Below, in pieces: positions 1 to 12,200 of a stretch of 64,000 nucleotides of DNA; the stretch's first letter is position 1; every line of letters starts with the position of its first letter. Origin of the DNA: Crossaster papposus. Lineage: Eukaryota > Echinodermata > Asteroidea > Velatida > Solasteridae. The stretch spans positions 82,899 through 146,898 of the forward strand of contig JBAIAA010000870.1 of NCBI GenBank assembly GCA_037893245.1, given 5' to 3'. A program made the translations under genes and the position numbers. Below the pieces are notes generated by a model, which was not told where the DNA came from, did no database searches, and saw nothing but the letters and a program-made list of their open reading frames with translations.

Positions 1-79
1 GCCATTCCTGGAGGCCCCCCTCTATCTCCTAACACCCAGCCCCTTCCCGGGGCATGCTTTCCTTCATGCCCTTATTTGT

Positions 80-278
80 GGGCGGGGATTGTGTGCACAA
101 ACCTATGGCGAATTTGAAACGCGTGTGTTAACGTTATAATTTTCAGAAAATCGAAATAAAATACTAACAAAGCATGCCCCGGGTCAAATTGCTAATTTTG
201 CCATTCCTGGAGGCCCCCCTCTATCTCCTAACACCCAGCCCCTTCCCGGGGCATGCTTTCCTTCATGCCCTTATTTGT
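80..278 (+). repeat. Reference satellite monomer, in the phase set by the island junctions
   Basis: This is one 199-bp monomer written in the phase in which arrays II and III meet the island: it starts GGGCGGGGATTG and ends CTTATTTGT. In this phase the AT-rich half comes first and the GC-rich half second. Short perfect palindromes are spread along it: TGTGCACA, ACGCGT, GTTAAC, TAACGTTA, GCATGC and CCCGGG. An AATAAA is present on the plus strand in every monomer. No A-box/B-box pair and no CENP-B-box core was seen. Confidence 0.9.
169..259. repeat. 15-bp perfect inverted repeat inside every monomer
   Basis: AAAGCATGCCCCGGG at 169-183 is the exact reverse complement of CCCGGGGCATGCTTT at 245-259, with 61 bp between the arms. 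Each arm is itself built from two 6-bp palindromes (GCATGC and CCCGGG). The arrangement recurs in essentially every monomer. In single strands or RNA it could form a stem of 15 bp, 11 of them GC pairs. The MITE at 37289 inserted inside the second arm of one copy. Confidence 0.95.
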
Positions 279-3200
279 GGGCGGGGATTGTGTGCACAAA
301 CCTATGGCGAATTTGAAACGCGTGTGTTAACGTTATAATTTTCAGAAAATCGAAATAAAATACTAACAAAGCATGCCCCGGGTCAAATTGCTAATTTTGC
401 CATTCCTGGAGGCCCCCCTCTATCTCCTAACACCCAGCCCCTTCCCGGGGCATGCTTTCCTTCATGCCCTTATTTGTGGGCGGGGATTGTGTGCACAAAC
501 CTATGGCGAATTTGAAACGCGTGTGTTAACGTTATAATTTTCAGAAAATCGAAATAAAATACTAACAAAGCATGCCCCGGGTCAAATTGCTAATTTTGCC
601 ATTCCTGGAGGCCCCCCTCTATCTCCTAACACCCAGCCCCTTCCCGGGGCATGCTTTCCTTCATGCCCTTATTTGTGGGCGGGGATTGTGTGCACAAACC
701 TATGGCGAATTTGAAACGCGTGTGTTAACGTTATAATTTTCAGAAAATCGAAATAAAATACTAACAAAGCATGCCCCGGGTCAAATTGCTAATTTTGCCA
801 TTCCTGGAGGCCCCCCTCTATCTCCTAACACCCAGCCCCTTCCCGGGGCATGCTTTCCTTCATGCCCTTATTTGTGGGCGGGGATTGTGTGCACAAACCT
901 ATGGCGAATTTGAAACGCGTGTGTTAACGTTATAATTTTCAGAAAATCGAAATAAAATACTAACAAAGCATGCCCCGGGTCAAATTGCTAATTTTGCCAT
1001 TCCTGGAGGCCCCCCTCTATCTCCTAACACCCAGCCCCTTCCCGGGGCATGCTTTCCTTCATGCCCTTATTTGTGGGCGGGGATTGTGTGCACAAACCTA
1101 TGGCGAATTTGAAACGCGTGTGTTAACGTTATAATTTTCAGAAAATCGAAATAAAATACTAACAAAGCATGCCCCGGGTCAAATTGCTAATTTTGCCATT
1201 CCTGGAGGCCCCCCTCTATCTCCTAACACCCAGCCCCTTCCCGGGGCATGCTTTCCTTCATGCCCTTATTTGTGGGCGGGGATTGTGTGCACAAACCTAT
1301 GGCGAATTTGAAACGCGTGTGTTAACGTTATAATTTTCAGAAAATCGAAATAAAATACTAACAAAGCATGCCCCGGGTCAAATTGCTAATTTTGCCATTC
1401 CTGGAGGCCCCCCTCTATCTCCTAACACCCAGCCCCTTCCCGGGGCATGCTTTCCTTCATGCCCTTATTTGTGGGCGGGGATTGTGTGCACAAACCTATG
1501 GCGAATTTGAAACGCGTGTGTTAACGTTATAATTTTCAGAAAATCGAAATAAAATACTAACAAAGCATGCCCCGGGTCAAATTGCTAATTTTGCCATTCC
1601 TGGAGGCCCCCCTCTATCTCCTAACACCCAGCCCCTTCCCGGGGCATGCTTTCCTTCATGCCCTTATTTGTGGGCGGGGATTGTGTGCACAAACCTATGG
1701 CGAATTTGAAACGCGTGTGTTAACGTTATAATTTTCAGAAAATCGAAATAAAATACTAACAAAGCATGCCCCGGGTCAAATTGCTAATTTTGCCATTCCT
1801 GGAGGCCCCCCTCTATCTCCTAACACCCAGCCCCTTCCCGGGGCATGCTTTCCTTCATGCCCTTATTTGTGGGCGGGGATTGTGTGCACAAACCTATGGC
1901 GAATTTGAAACGCGTGTGTTAACGTTATAATTTTCAGAAAATCGAAATAAAATACTAACAAAGCATGCCCCGGGTCAAATTGCTAATTTTGCCATTCCTG
2001 GAGGCCCCCCTCTATCTCCTAACACCCAGCCCCTTCCCGGGGCATGCTTTCCTTCATGCCCTTATTTGTGGGCGGGGATTGTGTGCACAAACCTATGGCG
2101 AATTTGAAACGCGTGTGTTAACGTTATAATTTTCAGAAAATCGAAATAAAATACTAACAAAGCATGCCCCGGGTCAAATTGCTAATTTTGCCATTCCTGG
2201 AGGCCCCCCTCTATCTCCTAACACCCAGCCCCTTCCCGGGGCATGCTTTCCTTCATGCCCTTATTTGTGGGCGGGGATTGTGTGCACAAACCTATGGCGA
2301 ATTTGAAACGCGTGTGTTAACGTTATAATTTTCAGAAAATCGAAATAAAATACTAACAAAGCATGCCCCGGGTCAAATTGCTAATTTTGCCATTCCTGGA
2401 GGCCCCCCTCTATCTCCTAACACCCAGCCCCTTCCCGGGGCATGCTTTCCTTCATGCCCTTATTTGTGGGCGGGGATTGTGTGCACAAACCTATGGCGAA
2501 TTTGAAACGCGTGTGTTAACGTTATAATTTTCAGAAAATCGAAATAAAATACTAACAAAGCATGCCCCGGGTCAAATTGCTAATTTTGCCATTCCTGGAG
2601 GCCCCCCTCTATCTCCTAACACCCAGCCCCTTCCCGGGGCATGCTTTCCTTCATGCCCTTATTTGTGGGCGGGGATTGTGTGCACAAACCTATGGCGAAT
2701 TTGAAACGCGTGTGTTAACGTTATAATTTTCAGAAAATCGAAATAAAATACTAACAAAGCATGCCCCGGGTCAAATTGCTAATTTTGCCATTCCTGGAGG
2801 CCCCCCTCTATCTCCTAACACCCAGCCCCTTCCCGGGGCATGCTTTCCTTCATGCCCTTATTTGTGGGCGGGGATTGTGTGCACAAACCTATGGCGAATT
2901 TGAAACGCGTGTGTTAACGTTATAATTTTCAGAAAATCGAAATAAAATACTAACAAAGCATGCCCCGGGTCAAATTGCTAATTTTGCCATTCCTGGAGGC
3001 CCCCCTCTATCTCCTAACACCCAGCCCCTTCCCGGGGCATGCTTTCCTTCATGCCCTTATTTGTGGGCGGGGATTGTGTGCACAAACCTATGGCGAATTT
3101 GAAACGCGTGTGTTAACGTTATAATTTTCAGAAAATCGAAATAAAATACTAACAAAGCATGCCCCGGGTCAAATTGCTAATTTTGCCATTCCTGGAGGCC

Positions 3201-6200
3201 CCCCTCTATCTCCTAACACCCAGCCCCTTCCCGGGGCATGCTTTCCTTCATGCCCTTATTTGTGGGCGGGGATTGTGTGCACAAACCTATGGCGAATTTG
3301 AAACGCGTGTGTTAACGTTATAATTTTCAGAAAATCGAAATAAAATACTAACAAAGCATGCCCCGGGTCAAATTGCTAATTTTGCCATTCCTGGAGGCCC
3401 CCCTCTATCTCCTAACACCCAGCCCCTTCCCGGGGCATGCTTTCCTTCATGCCCTTATTTGTGGGCGGGGATTGTGTGCACAAACCTATGGCGAATTTGA
3501 AACGCGTGTGTTAACGTTATAATTTTCAGAAAATCGAAATAAAATACTAACAAAGCATGCCCCGGGTCAAATTGCTAATTTTGCTATTCCTGGAGGCCCC
3601 CCTCTATCTCCTAACACCCAGCCCCTTCCCGGGGCATGCTTTCCTTCATGCCCTTATTTGTGGGCGGGGATTGTGTGCACAAACCTATGGCGAATTTGAA
3701 ACGCGTGTGTTAACGTTATAATTTTCAGAAAATCGAAATAAAATACTAACAAAGCATGCCCCGGGTCAAATTGCTAATTTTGCCATTCCTGGAGGCCCCC
3801 CTCTATCTCCTAACACCCAGCCCCTTCCCGGGGCATGCTTTCCTTCATGCCCTTATTTGTGGGCGGGGATTGTGTGCACAAACCTATGGCGAATTTGAAA
3901 CGCGTGTGTTAACGTTATAATTTTCAGAAAATCGAAATAAAATACTAACAAAGCATGCCCCGGGTCAAATTGCTAATTTTGCCATTCCTGGAGGCCCCCC
4001 TCTATCTCCTAACACCCAGCCCCTTCCCGGGGCATGCTTTCCTTCATGCCCTTATTTGTGGGCGGGGATTGTGTGCACAAACCTATGGCGAATTTGAAAC
4101 GCGTGTGTTAACGTTATAATTTTCAGAAAATCGAAATAAAATACTAACAAAGCATGCCCCGGGTCAAATTGCTAATTTTGCCATTCCTGGAGGCCCCCCT
4201 CTATCTCCTAACACCCAGCCCCTTCCCGGGGCATGCTTTCCTTCATGCCCTTATTTGTGGGCGGGGATTGTGTGCACAAACCTATGGCGAATTTGAAACG
4301 CGTGTGTTAACGTTATAATTTTCAGAAAATCGAAATAAAATACTAACAAAGCATGCCCCGGGTCAAATTGCTAATTTTGCCATTCCTGGAGGCCCCCCTC
4401 TATCTCCTAACACCCAGCCCCTTCCCGGGGCATGCTTTCCTTCATGCCCTTATTTGTGGGCGGGGATTGTGTGCACAAACCTATGGCGAATTTGAAACGC
4501 GTGTGTTAACGTTATAATTTTCAGAAAATCGAAATAAAATACTAACAAAGCATGCCCCGGGTCAAATTGCTAATTTTGCCATTCCTGGAGGCCCCCCTCT
4601 ATCTCCTAACACCCAGCCCCTTCCCGGGGCATGCTTTCCTTCATGCCCTTATTTGTGGGCGGGGATTGTGTGCACAAACCTATGGCGAATTTGAAACGCG
4701 TGTGTTAACGTTATAATTTTCAGAAAATCGAAATAAAATACTAACAAAGCATGCCCCGGGTCAAATTGCTAATTTTGCCATTCCTGGAGGCCCCCCTCTA
4801 TCTCCTAACACCCAGCCCCTTCCCGGGGCATGCTTTCCTTCATGCCCTTATTTGTGGGCGGGGATTGTGTGCACAAACCTATGGCGAATTTGAAACGCGT
4901 GTGTTAACGTTATAATTTTCAGAAAATCGAAATAAAATACTAACAAAGCATGCCCCGGGTCAAATTGCTAATTTTGCCATTCCTGGAGGCCCCCCTCTAT
5001 CTCCTAACACCCAGCCCCTTCCCGGGGCATGCTTTCCTTCATGCCCTTATTTGTGGGCGGGGATTGTGTGCACAAACCTATGGCGAATTTGAAACGCGTG
5101 TGTTAACGTTATAATTTTCAGAAAATCGAAATAAAATACTAACAAAGCATGCCCCGGGTCAAATTGCTAATTTTGCCATTCCTGGAGGCCCCCCTCTATC
5201 TCCTAACACCCAGCCCCTTCCCGGGGCATGCTTTCCTTCATGCCCTTATTTGTGGGCGGGGATTGTGTGCACAAACCTATGGCGAATTTGAAACGCGTGT
5301 GTTAACGTTATAATTTTCAGAAAATCGAAATAAAATACTAACAAAGCATGCCCCGGGTCAAATTGCTAATTTTGCCATTCCTGGAGGCCCCCCTCTATCT
5401 CCTAACACCCAGCCCCTTCCCGGGGCATGCTTTCCTTCATGCCCTTATTTGTGGGCGGGGATTGTGTGCACAAACCTATGGCGAATTTGAAACGCGTGTG
5501 TTAACGTTATAATTTTCAGAAAATCGAAATAAAATACTAACAAAGCATGCCCCGGGTCAAATTGCTAATTTTGCCATTCCTGGAGGCCCCCCTCTATCTC
5601 CTAACACCCAGCCCCTTCCCGGGGCATGCTTTCCTTCATGCCCTTATTTGTGGGCGGGGATTGTGTGCACAAACCTATGGCGAATTTGAAACGCGTGTGT
5701 TAACGTTATAATTTTCAGAAAATCGAAATAAAATACTAACAAAGCATGCCCCGGGTCAAATTGCTAATTTTGCCATTCCTGGAGGCCCCCCTCTATCTCC
5801 TAACACCCAGCCCCTTCCCGGGGCATGCTTTCCTTCATGCCCTTATTTGTGGGCGGGGATTGTGTGCACAAACCTATGGCGAATTTGAAACGCGTGTGTT
5901 AACGTTATAATTTTCAGAAAATCGAAATAAAATACTAACAAAGCATGCCCCGGGTCAAATTGCTAATTTTGCCATTCCTGGAGGCCCCCCTCTATCTCCT
6001 AACACCCAGCCCCTTCCCGGGGCATGCTTTCCTTCATGCCCTTATTTGTGGGCGGGGATTGTGTGCACAAACCTATGGCGAATTTGAAACGCGTGTGTTA
6101 ACGTTATAATTTTCAGAAAATCGAAATAAAATACTAACAAAGCATGCCCCGGGTCAAATTGCTAATTTTGCCATTCCTGGAGGCCCCCCTCTATCTCCTA

Positions 6201-9200
6201 ACACCCAGCCCCTTCCCGGGGCATGCTTTCCTTCATGCCCTTATTTGTGGGCGGGGATTGTGTGCACAAACCTATGGCGAATTTGAAACGCGTGTGTTAA
6301 CGTTATAATTTTCAGAAAATCGAAATAAAATACTAACAAAGCATGCCCCGGGTCAAATTGCTAATTTTGCCATTCCTGGAGGCCCCCCTCTATCTCCTAA
6401 CACCCAGCCCCTTCCCGGGGCATGCTTTCCTTCATGCCCTTATTTGTGGGCGGGGATTGTGTGCACAAACCTATGGCGAATTTGAAACGCGTGTGTTAAC
6501 GTTATAATTTTCAGAAAATCGAAATAAAATACTAACAAAGCATGCCCCGGGTCAAATTGCTAATTTTGCCATTCCTGGAGGCCCCCCTCTATCTCCTAAC
6601 ACCCAGCCCCTTCCCGGGGCATGCTTTCCTTCATGCCCTTATTTGTGGGCGGGGATTGTGTGCACAAACCTATGGCGAATTTGAAACGCGTGTGTTAACG
6701 TTATAATTTTCAGAAAATCGAAATAAAATACTAACAAAGCATGCCCCGGGTCAAATTGCTAATTTTGCCATTCCTGGAGGCCCCCCTCTATCTCCTAACA
6801 CCCAGCCCCTTCCCGGGGCATGCTTTCCTTCATGCCCTTATTTGTGGGCGGGGATTGTGTGCACAAACCTATGGCGAATTTGAAACGCGTGTGTTAACGT
6901 TATAATTTTCAGAAAATCGAAATAAAATACTAACAAAGCATGCCCCGGGTCAAATTGCTAATTTTGCCATTCCTGGAGGCCCCCCTCTATCTCCTAACAC
7001 CCAGCCCCTTCCCGGGGCATGCTTTCCTTCATGCCCTTATTTGTGGGCGGGGATTGTGTGCACAAACCTATGGCGAATTTGAAACGCGTGTGTTAACGTT
7101 ATAATTTTCAGAAAATCGAAATAAAATACTAACAAAGCATGCCCCGGGTCAAATTGCTAATTTTGCCATTCCTGGAGGCCCCCCTCTATCTCCTAACACC
7201 CAGCCCCTTCCCGGGGCATGCTTTCCTTCATGCCCTTATTTGTGGGCGGGGATTGTGTGCACAAACCTATGGCGAATTTGAAACGCGTGTGTTAACGTTA
7301 TAATTTTCAGAAAATCGAAATAAAATACTAACAAAGCATGCCCCGGGTCAAATTGCTAATTTTGCCATTCCTGGAGGCCCCCCTCTATCTCCTAACACCC
7401 AGCCCCTTCCCGGGGCATGCTTTCCTTCATGCCCTTATTTGTGGGCGGGGATTGTGTGCACAAACCTATGGCGAATTTGAAACGCGTGTGTTAACGTTAT
7501 AATTTTCAGAAAATCGAAATAAAATACTAACAAAGCATGCCCCGGGTCAAATTGCTAATTTTGCCATTCCTGGAGGCCCCCCTCTATCTCCTAACACCCA
7601 GCCCCTTCCCGGGGCATGCTTTCCTTCATGCCCTTATTTGTGGGCGGGGATTGTGTGCACAAACCTATGGCGAATTTGAAACGCGTGTGTTAACGTTATA
7701 ATTTTCAGAAAATCGAAATAAAATACTAACAAAGCATGCCCCGGGTCAAATTGCTAATTTTGCCATTCCTGGAGGCCCCCCTCTATCTCCTAACACCCAG
7801 CCCCTTCCCGGGGCATGCTTTCCTTCATGCCCTTATTTGTGGGCGGGGATTGTGTGCACAAACCTATGGCGAATTTGAAACGCGTGTGTTAACGTTATAA
7901 TTTTCAGAAAATCGAAATAAAATACTAACAAAGCATGCCCCGGGTCAAATTGCTAATTTTGCCATTCCTGGAGGCCCCCCTCTATCTCCTAACACCCAGC
8001 CCCTTCCCGGGGCATGCTTTCCTTCATGCCCTTATTTGTGGGCGGGGATTGTGTGCACAAACCTATGGCGAATTTGAAACGCGTGTGTTAACGTTATAAT
8101 TTTCAGAAAATCGAAATAAAATACTAACAAAGCATGCCCCGGGTCAAATTGCTAATTTTGCCATTCCTGGAGGCCCCCCTCTATCTCCTAACACCCAGCC
8201 CCTTCCCGGGGCATGCTTTCCTTCATGCCCTTATTTGTGGGCGGGGATTGTGTGCACAAACCTATGGCGAATTTGAAACGCGTGTGTTAACGTTATAATT
8301 TTCAGAAAATCGAAATAAAATACTAACAAAGCATGCCCCGGGTCAAATTGCTAATTTTGCCATTCCTGGAGGCCCCCCTCTATCTCCTAACACCCAGCCC
8401 CTTCCCGGGGCATGCTTTCCTTCATGCCCTTATTTGTGGGCGGGGATTGTGTGCACAAACCTATGGCGAATTTGAAACGCGTGTGTTAACGTTATAATTT
8501 TCAGAAAATCGAAATAAAATACTAACAAAGCATGCCCCGGGTCAAATTGCTAATTTTGCCATTCCTGGAGGCCCCCCTCTATCTCCTAACACCCAGCCCC
8601 TTCCCGGGGCATGCTTTCCTTCATGCCCTTATTTGTGGGCGGGGATTGTGTGCACAAACCTATGGCGAATTTGAAACGCGTGTGTTAACGTTATAATTTT
8701 CAGAAAATCGAAATAAAATACTAACAAAGCATGCCCCGGGTCAAATTGCTAATTTTGCCATTCCTGGAGGCCCCCCTCTATCTCCTAACACCCAGCCCCT
8801 TCCCGGGGCATGCTTTCCTTCATGCCCTTATTTGTGGGCGGGGATTGTGTGCACAAACCTATGGCGAATTTGAAACGCGTGTGTTAACGTTATAATTTTC
8901 AGAAAATCGAAATAAAATACTAACAAAGCATGCCCCGGGTCAAATTGCTAATTTTGCCATTCCTGGAGGCCCCCCTCTATCTCCTAACACCCAGCCCCTT
9001 CCCGGGGCATGCTTTCCTTCATGCCCTTATTTGTGGGCGGGGATTGTGTGCACAAACCTATGGCGAATTTGAAACGCGTGTGTTAACGTTATAATTTTCA
9101 GAAAATCGAAATAAAATACTAACAAAGCATGCCCCGGGTCAAATTGCTAATTTTGCCATTCCTGGAGGCCCCCCTCTATCTCCTAACACCCAGCCCCTTC

Positions 9201-12200
9201 CCGGGGCATGCTTTCCTTCATGCCCTTATTTGTGGGCGGGGATTGTGTGCACAAACCTATGGCGAATTTGAAACGCGTGTGTTAACGTTATAATTTTCAG
9301 AAAATCGAAATAAAATACTAACAAAGCATGCCCCGGGTCAAATTGCTAATTTTGCCATTCCTGGAGGCCCCCCTCTATCTCCTAACACCCAGCCCCTTCC
9401 CGGGGCATGCTTTCCTTCATGCCCTTATTTGTGGGCGGGGATTGTGTGCACAAACCTATGGCGAATTTGAAACGCGTGTGTTAACGTTATAATTTTCAGA
9501 AAATCGAAATAAAATACTAACAAAGCATGCCCCGGGTCAAATTGCTAATTTTGCCATTCCTGGAGGCCCCCCTCTATCTCCTAACACCCAGCCCCTTCCC
9601 GGGGCATGCTTTCCTTCATGCCCTTATTTGTGGGCGGGGATTGTGTGCACAAACCTATGGCGAATTTGAAACGCGTGTGTTAACGTTATAATTTTCAGAA
9701 AATCGAAATAAAATACTAACAAAGCATGCCCCGGGTCAAATTGCTAATTTTGCCATTCCTGGAGGCCCCCCTCTATCTCCTAACACCCAGCCCCTTCCCG
9801 GGGCATGCTTTCCTTCATGCCCTTATTTGTGGGCGGGGATTGTGTGCACAAACCTATGGCGAATTTGAAACGCGTGTGTTAACGTTATAATTTTCAGAAA
9901 ATCGAAATAAAATACTAACAAAGCATGCCCCGGGTCAAATTGCTAATTTTGCCATTCCTGGAGGCCCCCCTCTATCTCCTAACACCCAGCCCCTTCCCGG
10001 GGCATGCTTTCCTTCATGCCCTTATTTGTGGGCGGGGATTGTGTGCACAAACCTATGGCGAATTTGAAACGCGTGTGTTAACGTTATAATTTTCAGAAAA
10101 TCGAAATAAAATACTAACAAAGCATGCCCCGGGTCAAATTGCTAATTTTGCCATTCCTGGAGGCCCCCCTCTATCTCCTAACACCCAGCCCCTTCCCGGG
10201 GCATGCTTTCCTTCATGCCCTTATTTGTGGGCGGGGATTGTGTGCACAAACCTATGGCGAATTTGAAACGCGTGTGTTAACGTTATAATTTTCAGAAAAT
10301 CGAAATAAAATACTAACAAAGCATGCCCCGGGTCAAATTGCTAATTTTGCCATTCCTGGAGGCCCCCCTCTATCTCCTAACACCCAGCCCCTTCCCGGGG
10401 CATGCTTTCCTTCATGCCCTTATTTGTGGGCGGGGATTGTGTGCACAAACCTATGGCGAATTTGAAACGCGTGTGTTAACGTTATAATTTTCAGAAAATC
10501 GAAATAAAATACTAACAAAGCATGCCCCGGGTCAAATTGCTAATTTTGCCATTCCTGGAGGCCCCCCTCTATCTCCTAACACCCAGCCCCTTCCCGGGGC
10601 ATGCTTTCCTTCATGCCCTTATTTGTGGGCGGGGATTGTGTGCACAAACCTATGGCGAATTTGAAACGCGTGTGTTAACGTTATAATTTTCAGAAAATCG
10701 AAATAAAATACTAACAAAGCATGCCCCGGGTCAAATTGCTAATTTTGCCATTCCTGGAGGCCCCCCTCTATCTCCTAACACCCAGCCCCTTCCCGGGGCA
10801 TGCTTTCCTTCATGCCCTTATTTGTGGGCGGGGATTGTGTGCACAAACCTATGGCGAATTTGAAACGCGTGTGTTAACGTTATAATTTTCAGAAAATCGA
10901 AATAAAATACTAACAAAGCATGCCCCGGGTCAAATTGCTAATTTTGCCATTCCTGGAGGCCCCCCTCTATCTCCTAACACCCAGCCCCTTCCCGGGGCAT
11001 GCTTTCCTTCATGCCCTTATTTGTGGGCGGGGATTGTGTGCACAAACCTATGGCGAATTTGAAACGCGTGTGTTAACGTTATAATTTTCAGAAAATCGAA
11101 ATAAAATACTAACAAAGCATGCCCCGGGTCAAATTGCTAATTTTGCCATTCCTGGAGGCCCCCCTCTATCTCCTAACACCCAGCCCCTTCCCGGGGCATG
11201 CTTTCCTTCATGCCCTTATTTGTGGGCGGGGATTGTGTGCACAAACCTATGGCGAATTTGAAACGCGTGTGTTAACGTTATAATTTTCAGAAAATCGAAA
11301 TAAAATACTAACAAAGCATGCCCCGGGTCAAATTGCTAATTTTGCCATTCCTGGAGGCCCCCCTCTATCTCCTAACACCCAGCCCCTTCCCGGGGCATGC
11401 TTTCCTTCATGCCCTTATTTGTGGGCGGGGATTGTGTGCACAAACCTATGGCGAATTTGAAACGCGTGTGTTAACGTTATAATTTTCAGAAAATCGAAAT
11501 AAAATACTAACAAAGCATGCCCCGGGTCAAATTGCTAATTTTGCCATTCCTGGAGGCCCCCCTCTATCTCCTAACACCCAGCCCCTTCCCGGGGCATGCT
11601 TTCCTTCATGCCCTTATTTGTGGGCGGGGATTGTGTGCACAAACCTATGGCGAATTTGAAACGCGTGTGTTAACGTTATAATTTTCAGAAAATCGAAATA
11701 AAATACTAACAAAGCATGCCCCGGGTCAAATTGCTAATTTTGCCATTCCTGGAGGCCCCCCTCTATCTCCTAACACCCAGCCCCTTCCCGGGGCATGCTT
11801 TCCTTCATGCCCTTATTTGTGGGCGGGGATTGTGTGCACAAACCTATGGCGAATTTGAAACGCGTGTGTTAACGTTATAATTTTCAGAAAATCGAAATAA
11901 AATACTAACAAAGCATGCCCCGGGTCAAATTGCTAATTTTGCCATTCCTGGAGGCCCCCCTCTATCTCCTAACACCCAGCCCCTTCCCGGGGCATGCTTT
12001 CCTTCATGCCCTTATTTGTGGGCGGGGATTGTGTGCACAAACCTATGGCGAATTTGAAACGCGTGTGTTAACGTTATAATTTTCAGAAAATCGAAATAAA
12101 ATACTAACAAAGCATGCCCCGGGTCAAATTGCTAATTTTGCCATTCCTGGAGGCCCCCCTCTATCTCCTAACACCCAGCCCCTTCCCGGGGCATGCTTTC

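Noticed and set aside
80-278. CENP-B box in the monomer
   Set aside because: No match to the TTCG....A..CGGG core on either strand, so a centromeric role cannot be argued from this motif.
80-278. TACTAAC and TTTTCAG as branch point and splice acceptor in each monomer
   Set aside because: TACTAAC lies after, not before, the nearest TTTTCAG, and the distance to the next one is about 170 bp. Likely coincidence.
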